The position numbers and the translations under genes are program-made. The notes beneath the pieces were generated by a model that made no database searches, had not been told where the DNA came from, and worked only from the letters and a program-made list of their open reading frames with translations. From Paracentrotus lividus (taxonomy: Eukaryota > Echinodermata > Echinoidea > Camarodonta > Echinidae), in NCBI GenBank assembly GCA_940671915.1, contig CALNVZ010000174.1, positions 16,899,570 to 16,963,569 on the forward strand: a DNA stretch of 64,000 nt, in the 5' to 3' direction. Position 1 is the first letter of the stretch; every line of letters starts with the position of its first letter. Below, piece after piece: positions 39,073 through 50,961 of this stretch.

Positions 39073-42007
39073 TAAGCTACATTGTAAATTGAGATTGGCA
39101 TATTTGTTTCAATGCAAAAAGGGTACTATTTGTATTTTTTCTATATTTCATATATCTTGTCAATCTCTTATCATCTTGTCAGACACAGGCATGGGTCACA
39201 TGACCAAATGACCTCGTCAGGACACTGTTACAATCAATTTTCTGCATCATTACTCATACGTAGAAGAAAAACTATCCAGCTTTAGCCTTTCTAGGGAGGA
39301 AGGTTTTAATATGATGCCCTGTAAATGAGGATAAGTCAATAAATACCCATCTCCTTAATTAGATTGACTCAGGTGGGGATGCAAGTCAATATCAACAACC
39401 GAATACATTCCAACCATCAAGATTTAAAGGGGAAAAACACACAATTCTTGATGGTTATTTTGAGGTTAAACTATCCATTTATCTTAATTTCGTCTGTCAG
39501 CTTGAAATTGATACACAAATAAGGGCTTCAACTAACCTCTTGTTTGCAAGGAATTTCACTTTTGGTATGTAGGCCTATACAAGTTTTAATTTTAGAATTG
39601 TTATTATTTCGAAATAAATTATGTTACTTTCAATTTCATGCAATTATTATAATTATTGATTCAGTTTTGGTTCCACAGAGTTCCCCCACCAATTTTAGCA
39701 TAAAATACAGATTTTTATGTGAAAATTTTGGTTTTACATGTGTATATTCTAAATACAATCAACCAATGAGATGCTAGTCATTGTGGGCTAAAGGTTAATT
39801 GATTAGATGACAAGATCAGGAAATATCTTATTAAGATTTAGGGTAATGTTTATCAAGTCAACCTGAGAAACTATCAAGTGTGAATCCTGTTATCCATTAG
39901 ACACACACACTTCCTTATTTGATTTTCATTAGTTTCCCCTTAGAAAATATAAAGGCCCCTCATTAGCCACCAGAGGCCTTTAGTGTCGTATTATCTTAGT
40001 GTGGACCCTGTATTACTGTAAAAAAAAAATGTAGTACCACAGTTTTAAATGCAATCTTGACCTTTTTGGTTAAAAAAAATAAGATGATGAAGGCTTTCAC
40101 TGGCTCCATAATTAATGAGCTAAAAGTACCTTATAATATAGAAAAGGACAAAACTTGTCATGTAACATTTAAAAATCTCCAAATGAATGTAGCCAAAGTT
40201 TCAAGTTTTATTCACATGCAAATTGCAATAACAAAAACCCAAATTTGTAAATAAGAATAACCCTACATAATTGAAAATAAATCAGACCACAGAAAAAAAA
40301 AACAATTTAGTCATGCAATACATTACTCCTTGTCTTATAAACTGCAGGTAATTTAATGAAAGATATTTTCATATGAAAAATGAAACAAGCTCCGAACAAG
40401 GATACCACAGCAAGCATCCAAATTGGAAGGAAGCAGGCGGAGTTGTGTCAAAGACAACAGAAGCTGCTCCCAACTATTAATCTCACCTAACAAGACTTGT
40501 GGCATATGAATTTGTACTGAAGTGACTTATCATCAGCCTCTATTTCATCATTGATTGGATAAGAGAGGTACCCAGCATGGAGCACTATCAAGCTCAACTG
40601 TTGGAATCAGCTAGGGAGACAAGACCTCAATCTGTTCTCATAACTCATCAACACATGGAAGAAGGTGACAGTGAGGGTGGAGATGAGTTTCTTAAGTCAT
40701 CAGGGGTTGGGGAGGGTGCCCTGCCTGGCGCCAGAACATCACACATATTAAACTTTCATTTTTTTTTTCTTATTTTTCAGATCGCACTTTAGGAGCTTTA
40801 TGAGATCACTAACAGACATAAGGATTGTATCTCATCCTTTCACAGATATTTGATTTACAACATACAAAGTTATGGCCCCAAAATATGATCTAATATTTTA
40901 ATTGTATTCGGAAGCAGTAATTGCAAATTTGCAGTCGAACACACTGGATTTCATTGACAATTATTGGCATCAGATATGAGCTCCAATAATGCTTTGGTCT
41001 TTTAGAGGTGAATTTATGAGTTTCGCTTGTAATAAATCCATTTTCACTAATAAATGCCCCTAACAGAGAGCAATGAGATCCAAATTAAATTTCAATTTTT
41101 CAACAACTCATCACAACGATCATATTCATGTAACTTCATAGGCCTGCATTTAAATTTTTTTTGGCTGATTTCCAAAACCAGTTAAGCTCAATTTCCCCAC
41201 TCCCTTCCCTATCTCCCTCCATACTGAACAATAATAATTAACACTCAACCTGACACATGTTGGAAGCAATTTTGTTATTTATTGCAAATTAAAACTAATT
41301 TCTAATAGTTTTTGACTTCCCTTACAATATCCTGTTATCAGATAATGATGCTGTTTGTCTTCCTTCCCATCTACTGCACACAAAGGTTGGTACTTCATCA
41401 AAACGCAGTTGAGAAATAGTTTGCTTCAAGTGGATCATAGTCCATTGCCTGTACTGCCCTGTATTTTCTCATCAGCGCTCACAACATCATACATATACCT
41501 GTACACACTATCGTTATGCAAGCACATAGAGAGTGGAGGAAAGTGAATTTGTGAGGAAAGTGAAATAGTGAGAAGCAGAATCATTAGAGAAAGGTGAAAG
41601 ACTCGGGGTCTGGTCTAGGTGGATCAGGGGGAGAAGCCAGAAGTCTGAAGCATGAATATGTTAAGTACTATAGTTCAAGCTTGAGTTTTTAACACTTACT
41701 TCAAGCTATAAAGGCCTGATATGGCGCACATGCATAATGGTATCGGGTCAAAGTTTCAGGCTAGTGAACTGCGCTTAAATTGGCGAACACTTTGGAAAAT
41801 AAGACCCAGATAATGTAGTCTATCTTTTGGCACAATTTAGTGTGCTAATTGTGAGAAAAGGCCTGATATTCTCTGATCTGGGTAATATGAAAAAAATAGC
41901 ACTTTATTTCGAAGTTCAGTCTGATAAAGTACCACCTAGAGGAATTTCACTACATGCTTATAATACCCCTGGAGATGACATGTCTATGAAGTTCAAATGG
42001 TCATAAG

Positions 42008-42045
42008 GTTACATTCTAACCGAGTCCAAGGGAGTAGAATGTAAC
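42008..42045. other. Perfect 11-bp inverted repeat
   Basis: GTTACATTCTA (42008-42018) and TAGAATGTAAC (42035-42045) flank a 16-nt loop. No T-tract follows and no function is visible. Confidence 0.6.
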
Positions 42046-43545
42046 AGAAGTGATTTATGACAGAGATGGTATGCTTACATGTAGATTATACGCTGCATGA
42101 TTCTTAATTCATCATGTAGATCATATCATGCACCAATGATAACATAATAAAAAAAGTTGTCATCAGCAATAAGATACCCCTATGTAAGGGCCATAGTTGT
42201 ATGTGTTTTGGAGTAGTGTACATGCATAGTTTGCAGGCACAAACCCATGTTGTTTGCTTAGTAGGGTCTGAAGTTAAGAACTAGATTCACTTCTGTACTA
42301 TAGCTCTTATTTGACACAGACAGTGAGTATGGAGACTAGTCTCTACTCTAGACTGAAATTTGTTTAAGTGTCAAATTGAGTCTGTGCTTGCAGACTAGTG
42401 TATGCATTAGGCCTACATTATTTTACAGTAGCCTATAGGCTGTATGCAAACAACTATCAAGATCTCTGCCTCAAAGAGTCAAAGTATGATGTGGCATTTC
42501 ACCACATACCCAGTAATTTATTGTGATCTAAAATTGCATTTCCCCACAAAAAATTTCTCACAAAATTACTTTGACTGATGAAACGTCTTTTTATATCAAG
42601 GCACTTGTAGCTTAATAGACGGGTAAGGGAATGCTGAAATAAAAGATGATTCAATTGTCAATGTAATGTTGATCAGTGATCAGCAGCAAGAATTCAAAGA
42701 ATTTGATTTTTCAGGTAAAAAAATTATTCTGTTTTCATATGTAATCAGGGTATGCACCAGGATTACAGTGTATATGTAGGCCTACATGTCATACCCCAGT
42801 CACACAAGCAGGTAAGATACTAGACAACACTAGACAGAACAACATGTTCACATTACCAATGGCAAGATAGTCTTTGGTGTGGGATCAGCATCACCAGGCA
42901 GACAGGGGTGTCAGTTGAACATGCAAATGCAATCCATTCTTTATCTTTCTTTTCGAAAGGAGATTGATAAGAATTATCTTCAAGAAAGGAGAGGCAGGCT
43001 CATCCCCAATAACATATCACTGGCTAGGAATCTAAACACGGACATCTGCCAGAGTATTGGATGTCTAGCTAAAGAAAGGCTTCAACTTCTACAATGTCAA
43101 CTGATATCTTGTTCATAAATTGCATGATTTACTACTTTATCCCACTGTCCAGAGTGGATTGGTCACTGCCCCCTACCCATCTGTCAGTTAAAAAGCATTG
43201 CTTGGCATATATCTGACTTGTGGAGAACTTTAATAATCAAAGGTACAGGTTGGATATCATTGTGGTCTATGGTTCAAGACGGAAAGGTTAATTCAAACAA
43301 ATTATTAAAATATATAGGGCCCTGTGCAAATTTGCATCTGGTCTAATTGAAACAGCATCGACAGCTCTCTCAAGAAGCCCCAAAATATTTGTATGTAGGC
43401 TACATCATACAGCAATTTTTTTCACAATAATTTTTTTTCTTTGATTATGAAAATAACAACAAAAATATGATCTAGTCATCCAGGAATAACTTTGAAATCA
43501 AATAAAAATTGAAACCAATAATTATCATGTAATATGACAAATTAA

Positions 43546-44129
43546 AGGAGAATGAAACCCTAGGATTCAGTTGAATTGTATGAAACAAACAGAAATCAAA
43601 GAAACAGATTAAAGAAAGTTTGAGAACAATTGAATAAATAATAAGAAAGTTATGTACATTTGAATGTTGTAATCACTAACGCTATGGAGATCCTCATACT
43701 GGCAACAGGCCCAAGATGTGTGATGTCACACATGAACAACTCTCCCATATGACATACAAAAAAATATCAAAAATTCTTCTTTTTCCTCATTCTAATGGTA
43801 GTACAGACTCTTCACACATGATTATATTTTGTGAACTTGTATTACATGTCCTCCCATGAAAAGAATCTCAGATCTTTTAACGGGATTAATAAAAAACGAC
43901 AATTTGAGTGAAATATGTACAAAAGTAATGGGGAAGTTGTTCATGTATGACATCACACATCTTGGGCCCGTTGCCAATGAGAGGATCCCCATAGCAGTAG
44001 TGATCACAACATTCAAATGCTCATAACTTTCTTATTATTCATTCATTTTTTCTCAAATTTTCATTGATCAGCTTCTTTGATTTTCCTGTTTTTGTACAAT
44101 TTAATGAATTCCTAGAGTTTCCTTCCCCT
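43546..44129. mobile_element. 584-bp palindromic MITE with TTAA target site
   Basis: Left end AGGAGAATGAAACCCTAGG and right end (reverse complement) AGGGGAAGGAAACTCTAGG are flanked by TTAA at 43542-43545 and 44130-44133. Inverse matching continues inward for about 250 nt per arm (for example AATAATAAGAAAGTTATG and GGGCCCAAGATGTGTGATG on the opposite strand). A TTAA site duplication is known for piggyBac and Kolobok elements. No transposase is present. Confidence 0.85.
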
Positions 44130-45660
44130 TTAATTATTGGGGCTTTTTTTAAGCCTTTGGGTACTACGCTAACTTTCACACAAGTAGGCTTTACGTGTCT
44201 CCAAAGATTCATTTGATTCAGTTTTGTTGATTGTGGTTTTTCCACATGCTATGAACTCCTTTGGAATTTGAGAGATTCTGTCAAGTTTTCTGTACATATT
44301 TATTTTATTCAGCTCGTACTGCCCTGGGAAGACTCTTTTTAAATCATGTGAAGATCAAATGGCTGAGAGGTGCATAATCCTAACCAATGATCATCCACAA
44401 ATGTAATCCCATTTATTTTCAAGGCCTTAAATGAAAGAAGATTTAAGAACATTAATAGTTGGATCTCACTGTATAAATACAGGATGGTATGGAGTGCCAT
44501 GTTACAACTTGATAGGTTGGGTCCATTCAGACCATTGACCCATGAAATAAGACATGGTCCAGTGAGTGATAGGAATCTCTAATGAGGGCAGCATCATGTA
44601 ACATATTCAGCTTGAAAAGATGACAGATCTTCTCCTCCGCCCCTTGAAGAAAAAAAATTCACATAACATACAAATGTATCTTCCCTAAATTTATTTGAGC
44701 ACTGAACATCCATGAAAAATTGGGTTAAGGAATGTCAGCCCCATCCCTTGAAAAAAAAAAGTCGTTAGTACTGTTCAAGCAGATCCTCTTTACACTATTT
44801 TTAATGAACAATTACTCACTATTTGGGGTAGTGAAAGTGTATGTTCAGTCTCAGTTCCTTTGGTTTTCATAAAAATATCCTCTCCCCTCCCCTCCCCCCC
44901 CCCCTTCAGGCATAATGATAACAACTCTCTCTTTCCCTCTTGCTCACACTTTCTGAATACAGTTATAGAATGACTCACTCTCTCTATCACGCACCCCCTC
45001 CCCTTATTACTCCTCGTGAAATTGGCAGAATGTTTATCTACCACAGGCAAAGCAGCTCCTTAAGATTCATATCAATTAAAAGGCTGGAGGGAAAGCCTAT
45101 GGGTAGATAAACATAACCAATCCCTTTTCAGTAATCACCTAGCGAGGTCACAGAGAGTCATCATATCAAGACTTTCTAGACAGGACTAATGTACTTTATA
45201 GCCCAACCGATTTCAGAGGTGACCTGTCAGAAGCTGTTCCATGATGTTGTTGACAAAATTTCATGGGAATTTCTCAAAACCATATACCCAAAGGCAGCAA
45301 TAAGTTCACATATAGATATGTCAAAATTAAATTTTCTGTGTTTATATCCTTTCTATAATACTGAAATAAACTTGGCCAAATTAGGTTGTTTTTGGAGACA
45401 GTCTCTAAAAGCAAATGCTGCTACCCATAATCATCTTGTAGATGTCATGAAAGGTCATCATTGTATATAGGAGTGTCTGCTCACAATGACTCCATCATAT
45501 CTCAAACATCCCAATGTCAGATAGCATCTGGTAGAGATCCAAATCGCAATCTTCAAAACTTGGTTGTAAAGAAAAGATTTTCCCTTACAATCAGTTCGTT
45601 GTCACTGTGCTTTTAGAAGGTTATGAATGAAAATAATAGATATTTTAAAGAGTAACCAAC

Positions 45661-45733
45661 AAGATTATAGCTCAGATGGTAGAGCGCCTGACTAGTAACC
45701 AGGAGGTCTCTGGTTCGAATCCCGATGGTACCC
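45661..45733 (+). pseudogene. tRNA-like sequence, probably a tRNA pseudogene or SINE head
   Basis: TAGCTCAGATGGTAGAGC (A box, D arm), CCTGACTAGTAACCAGG (anticodon arm, anticodon AGT, Thr) and GGTTCGAATCC (B box, T loop) are in normal order and spacing. The first seven bases (AAGATTA) do not pair with the 3' side (TGGTACC), so no acceptor stem forms. There are also mismatches at the base of the anticodon loop and in the T stem. Both internal Pol III promoter boxes look intact, so transcription is possible, but a working tRNA is unlikely. Confidence 0.65.
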
Positions 45734-47473
45734 CATTTTCTTTGCTCATTTTTCAAATTACATATTCTGGTCAGTTTCCTTCATACAAAATATTTTAGTA
45801 TTATTTATATTGTAACCATTAGAAAATTTTCAATAGGAAAAATTGATGAATTTCAAACATTCCCTTTAACAGGCCTCACAATTTACCATAATAATGAAAG
45901 TGTTCATTTTACTTACACTCGGAATGGTTAGTGAATATATACTTACGCTATATTCAACCCTTTTTATTATTTTTTTTAAAGTCTATTATCTGGATTGCAA
46001 CACTGTCACTAGTATTTTATGTAGAAGCAATACAAAACATTCTAACATAGACCTGGATATTTTGCTAGCTCCCATAAATGACAGAGGTTCATGGTCATAC
46101 CCATGTTCAAATATATTGTGAGAATTCCGGCATTTTATTTCTGGAGTGTTTCCTAGGTGACATCTAGGTGATTTAAGGTGTAACCTTCCTAAGATGTCAA
46201 GCCCAGATAAGAATCCTGTAGATCTCACAAGGAATTTCAAGCTCCATTTCATGATACACCAGACCCATTCTCAACAATAATAGTATTAACAATATGGTAG
46301 GTGAAATCTGAGTACATTCAGGGGAGGATGTTATGAGATCGTGATCAGTTGACACTATCAGATGTAATACTAGGTATGGCTGAATCAATATATGTAAAAA
46401 CATATGATCATACTCGTCGTAATCATTCATGATCAAAATTGCTATTTTAAACATCATGTTAAAACATGCTGAATGGAAATTCTCCTTCTCAAAACATAAA
46501 TAATTATCACTTAAAGTGTCATTTTAATTATTTGAGTAGGCCCCTGCATGTAGGCTAAATTCTTTTATTTCCTTTCTCTATGCAGCACTTGTATTGTGTT
46601 CTTTTGTTCCTGCTGATATTTCCAATGTTTTACATTTACCATGTTGTCTGTTTTTGCAGCATATTCATAGTTATAACTTTTTATATTGAAATTCATCATT
46701 TATCTCTTTCACTAGTCCACCATGTGCAGATGTTGATTATAAGCAGCGTGTGTGTTAGTGAAATGCCAGCATCCATTCTCAGCATTCAAACTGGATTCTT
46801 CATGACACCTTTCTCAGGTTCGTAGTTTCAACTCAACCCTTCAATCCGGCTGAGTGAATTACTGTAACTCAGCAACTATCCCAAAATTCAAACCAATGTA
46901 ATCAGTAGAAGTCTCCTAATAGCACCTACCGAAAGTGAATGCTAAACAAACAGAACAACATTCATGCAACGAACTTGAACTCAGGACTCTAATGCAAGGG
47001 GATTGACCTGAAGATTAACCCATTCCTTCATTTCAAATACTGGGTGTCACCAACGCAAATTTGCCGAATCTTTCAGAAACTTTCTAAGCTTTTTTGTTAG
47101 TGGTTGACAGATGAAGGGAATATGCTGCTCAGTTGCACGATTCTTTCTGAAGGCTCTAGTATGTAGAAGGCTGGCAAAATATCCCCTTGCTTGGCTCTGA
47201 GTAAGGTCAGTACCTTTCTTAAAGTGTTTCACAAGACTTTGGTCATGTATGCTGATATCTATGTGTAATGCTATTTAACGCTTCATGGATTTTCACAGGG
47301 TTTTATGAAAAACATGTGTGCACATGTGTTGCCATCAAGGACAATGTATTTTTATTATGAATGTTTATGCTGCTACAGCCTGTATCATGTAATATGATAT
47401 AATTTTAATACGATAGGTTAGAAGTCAACCAAGGCTTGATGATAAACATCCCTAGTCTACAATCCATACTCAC

Positions 47474-47861
47474 CCTGCATTGATAGAGGCCTTTTCTTTG
47501 TAAGAAGTCGGTCTGATGAGTCCATCGAAAGCCTCCCTGCTCGGCCTCTGGGGACTGTTCACCAGCGATGTATTCAAATTCTCAATGCTTCCAGAGTAGT
47601 TAGATCCAGAGCTGTAACCGGGATTTCCATTCTGTCCTGGTGTCCTGTAGTTTCCTGGAGAGGGTCTCCTTGTTGGGGTCGTAGGTCCAATACCATCCAG
47701 ACTTCCTATTGATGCTGCCTCATTGCTGTTGCTTGATGCCATGGAATCCCTGTCGCCACGCTCTTTCTTCTTGCGCCCTCCGCTCCCTCTGGTCTTTCCA
47801 TTGCGTTTGAATCCCTTCTCGGGTTTGCGTAGCAGTGACAGTTCTTCGGCGTGATTGATAC
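47474..47861 (-). CDS. FERMT2: Kindlin exon: end of F0, F1 and its long basic/Ser-rich loop
   Basis: This 388-nt exon continues the kindlin frame. It opens with INHAEELSLLRKPEKG, the conserved HPEELSLL-type start of F1. It then has a basic stretch (KRNGKTRGSGGRKKKERGDRD) followed by about 80 residues rich in Ser, Gly, Pro and Asn, and closes with SREAFDGLIRPTSYKEKAS and INAG. In known kindlins the F1 domain carries a long, poorly ordered loop with a lysine-rich patch that contacts acidic membrane lipids. The RKKKER cluster is the likely equivalent here (inference). The acceptor is ACACAG just above 47861 (phase 1) and the donor is GTGAGT just below 47474 (phase 2). The loop sequence itself is not conserved between phyla, as expected. 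The first residues of the longer open frame upstream of 47861 are intronic. Confidence 0.95.
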
Positions 47862-48510
47862 CTGTGTTAATTACAGTACAAATTTTGTGTTTATAAAATG
47901 ACATTGTCATTATTTACACCATTATTCACACGCCTTCTCCATTCAAAAGGTGTCGGTTTCTCGCGTCTTTTCTTCCAAAAGCCGACTTATCGACTTTTCA
48001 ATAGAATCCCGAAATCTTAATACGGCTTAAACACATTAAGAACACGTTAAAAGCTGAAAGCCGGGTGGGAACAGGAAACCGTGGGAAACTGACGCCTTCT
48101 GAATGGAGAAGACGCCTAACATAATTACTAGTTAAGATAGAATAACCCAATATCTCCTCTCACAAACTTATTCCTTGACCTTACGTACCTTGTATGATTT
48201 GTGTGTCAAGACTGTCCTCTTTCCTGAGCACATGGCCAAAGTTAGGTAGCTTCCTATCTTTGATGCTCCATAACAAGATCAGATCCAATTTGATCTTTAC
48301 AGAACCTTGATGTCATCTTGAGAAGATAAGTCTCCAGGATGTAGATCACAAGGTATATAAGTTCCTACCTAAGCATAAAACATTTTCACTTTCCACACCA
48401 AACCCAGAAGAGGAAAATAAGTACTTGGTATGGAGATAATCAAGAACATTATGGAATTACGGTACAGCAATATTCCAAAATGAAGATATAATTTCCTAAT
48501 CATTCCTTAC
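47862..48510 (-). other. Kindlin intron (649 bp, phase 1)
   Basis: Splits the F0 domain from the rest of F0/F1 between TEL and NHAEEL, through a shared Gly codon. It has a normal donor (GTAAGG) and acceptor (AATTAACACAG). Nothing else was seen in it. Confidence 0.9.
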
Positions 48511-48744
48511 CTAATTCAGTGCAGACTTCTTGAGCAGCAAAGACCACATTCTTGGAGAAGTCAACCCTGAGATCAATGAGTTGCATATCAGGAAGCTGTA
48601 CTCTCAGGGTCTTATGGCATGGGGTGAAGTGAAGCTTAGCACCAGCCTGGACACCATAGTTATTGAGGGTTAGTCTGGTCTTCCTCAGCCATATCTTCTT
48701 CTCTTCCCACCATACCATGTGGTCTGACCAGTCTATCTGAACAC
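48511..48744 (-). CDS. FERMT2: Kindlin (fermitin) exon encoding the F0 domain
   Basis: This 234-nt exon encodes 78 residues of the F0 ubiquitin-like domain of kindlin, the cytoplasmic adaptor that binds integrin beta tails and helps talin activate integrins at adhesion sites. The read-out includes DWSDHMVWW, a run matching the family pattern LTLNNYGVQAGAKLHFTP, and VQLPDMQLIDLRVDFS, all strongly kindlin-like. The acceptor on the minus strand is TGTACAG just above 48744, and the donor is GTAAGG just below 48511. Both ends are phase 1, so the last base G joins GT of the next exon to give Gly in TELG-INHAEEL. Invertebrates usually carry one kindlin ancestral to vertebrate FERMT1-3, so the symbol means family member, not a strict FERMT2 orthologue. 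The preceding F0 start (the region equivalent to HIGGVMLKLVE) was not found downstream of 64000 by eye. Confidence 0.95.
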
Positions 48745-49445
48745 CTGTACAGAGCAGAGACACAAGAAATGGGTGTGGTCAGTAGATATCCTTTCGTCTA
48801 GACCACCACAATAAACATACATTTGAGATCTGCATTACTATACATTTACCCCCCAAGAGTACAATTTACAGACCTTGTAGATAATTGTACATACAATAAC
48901 AACATAGGCCTATGAAACTGGTGGATTTCTGTAGGCCATTTGATGAAAACCTCCCCGAGGCTGACTGAAAATTAAATCATTAAATTATCACACATACACT
49001 AAAAGTATTTACAGTTGTTACTGGACAATCAAAAAGGCTAAAAGGAGGCCTACATGTATCATGTTGCATTTCAGTTTTTCAACTAAAATTCACAGGACTA
49101 TGAGAATTCATAGTTCATTATAAAAATAATTTGGTGCATTCCAGCTAGCTTGTGAAAAGAAAAATAATGAAAGCAATTTGTACTGTCCTTTACAAAATAA
49201 GTGTTATACCTTATAATAAAAAAAAAATCATGCAACTGTAAAACTTTTTTATCATTTCTATAACTTTGATTTCCTATAAATTGGCAATTATATATAGTTT
49301 TAGAAGAGGAAAATTCACATGTCACACACACCGAACCCACGCTCTGCTTTTACTGTGCTTCTTCATAGATAAATCATACAGTTAGCATCCATGTGAAATA
49401 CATTTGTATCTTTTGTAGTCCTACTCATGTGCATTGTACATATAC
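48745..49445 (-). other. Kindlin intron between the candidate 45-nt exon and the F0 exon
   Basis: AT-rich, about 700 bp, acceptor CTCTGTACAG. If the small exon is not real, this is part of a longer intron running to the right edge. No repeats of note. Confidence 0.5.
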
Positions 49446-49490
49446 CTTTGAGATCAGATCTGTCCAATTCATCATACAGATTAACCTTTT
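49446..49490 (-). CDS. FERMT2: Candidate 45-nt cassette exon of kindlin, upstream of the F0 exon
   Basis: On the minus strand the sequence TTTGCTTTTCAG is followed by 45 nt and then GTATAT, so this looks like a small internal exon. Read in phase 1 it gives the 15 residues (E/x)KVNLYDELDRSDLK, and its last G joins GT of the exon at 48744 to give Gly before VQIDWSDH. Both ends are phase 1 and the length is a multiple of three, so it could be included or skipped without breaking the frame. The added residues would fall in the F0 domain just before the conserved DWSD motif, where other kindlins have only a few residues. No homologue of this piece is known to me; the call rests on splice signals, frame and protein-like composition. 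Chance occurrence remains possible. Confidence 0.45.
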
Positions 49491-50173
49491 CTGAAAAGCA
49501 AATATAAATCAGAGTTTGCTCAATAGCAGTAATCACAAACACGTAGAACGGAGACTTGAGAGCTGATTAATTGCACAGAGCTCGCATCCAGCAAATAAGA
49601 GTAGAAAGAGCACTTATTTAATGGCAATGCGTGCCTTTACATGTAGCAGGACTCAATGCTTCTATGGTTCCGGTCAGTATGGGCCCCCTAAATTCAGCCC
49701 TAGATGATGAGATCCCCTGAAATTTGAAATTAAAACATTTAGGCCTAATATGTACTTCAAAATTACTTTTTCTTTCAGAAATTGTTGATTGGAGTTGAAC
49801 TTCACTCCCTTTAGTAGGTAGGCCCTATATGATTTCTTTTTTACTATTTCTTTCAAAGATTCTGTCTAGATAAAGAAAGGATAATTACCAGATAACGGAT
49901 CACTTCAGGATTCAAAACTCTTAATTTTAAATGGCTACTTCTGATTTATTAACCTTTCATTACAACAACAAACTTCTCTCAGAAAAATTAATCTGTCTCT
50001 TCATTTCAAATTTTCCAATGGAGAAGGACAAAGTCAAGAAATACATACGTGTATGGGAGTTTTACGAAGCCAATAGAATTTTACATCAGTGAGGCACAGC
50101 AAGATTGTCTTTTAAGAATTGTTGATTGATAGCATTGCTACATAAATAGATCTGTTACATAGTTCAGATCTAA

Positions 50174-50436
50174 GGGTGGTATCTCACTTCGCGGAAACAA
50201 AATTGAGACAGATTTGCCAGCATGGCATTGCACTAGATCTGTCTCTTCTGTCTCCATGACGGATTTTTTGTGCCACAGGAGACAGAATCTAGTACAATGC
50301 CATGCTGGCTAATCCGTCTTTTGTGCCATGTAACCTTTTGTATGTGGCACAAAAGATTATGTCGCGGAAAAATCTAGTACAATGCCATGCTGGCAAATCT
50401 GTCTCAATTTTTTTTCCGTGAAGTGAGATACCACCC
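50174..50436. mobile_element. 263-bp MITE with 3-bp TAA target duplication
   Basis: Both ends start GGGTGGTATCTCACTTC and the inverse match runs about 64 bp. TAA flanks both sides (50171-50173, 50437-50439). The interior repeats ATGCCATGCTGGC and carries GGCACAAAAG in both orientations. A TWA-type 3-bp duplication with a GGG start fits the PIF/Harbinger superfamily. Confidence 0.85.
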
Positions 50437-50961
50437 TAAGGAACACATCCTCAACAGAGAGTTGATGAAAAGGAATATGGATCATCAATCACAAGACACA
50501 GAAAGGGAGGAAGTTACAGAGAATAATACTGTTATTTGATAACTTCTAATTCAACATGTGACATACACAGCTCAATAACACTTTCATTTGCAAGGTCAAT
50601 ATTTTTCATGTGAAGTTCCTCCTTGGGAGAATTAAGGAAATCTCATTACAAATATCCACATTTCAATCAAATGTTTATTTGCCATTAAGTGTAAGAAAAA
50701 TATACCTGATTTTCAACAAGTTTTTGTCAGTAAAATATAACTGAAGCTACCAACCTTATAGGCATACTGTATGATAAATAATTTTATGTTCAAGCCAACT
50801 ATTGTCTCTGGTAAATGATTTTACAAATTAATATTGATTTTGCTGAATTTACTTGTTTTGAATAGGCAGGGGACCCACAAAAATAAAAACTTGCTAAAAT
50901 TCAAATTGATTAAAAACCGAAGCTCTCATTGGCGAAGAGATGTAGATGATAGTCGTTTATA

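Larger units (their letters stand above)
6763..47473 (-). other. Giant kindlin intron (about 40.7 kb)
   Basis: Phase-2 intron between the F1-loop exon and the WLDS exon. Both splice sites are consensus (GTGAGT donor, TTTAG acceptor) and the joined frame is continuous. It holds the N gap, the 18.8-32.6 kb foldback complex, several CpG-rich patches, a SINE fragment, MITEs and a tRNA-like sequence, listed separately. Stretches 6763-10500, 10990-12600, 13500-16700 (apart from 14581-14800), 34100-36900, 39080-43540 and 45740-47470 are AT-rich with no recognisable gene. Confidence 0.9.

Noticed and set aside
45661..45733. Functional tRNA-Thr gene
   Set aside because: The acceptor stem cannot pair and two other stems have mismatches, so it is listed as a pseudogene or SINE head instead.
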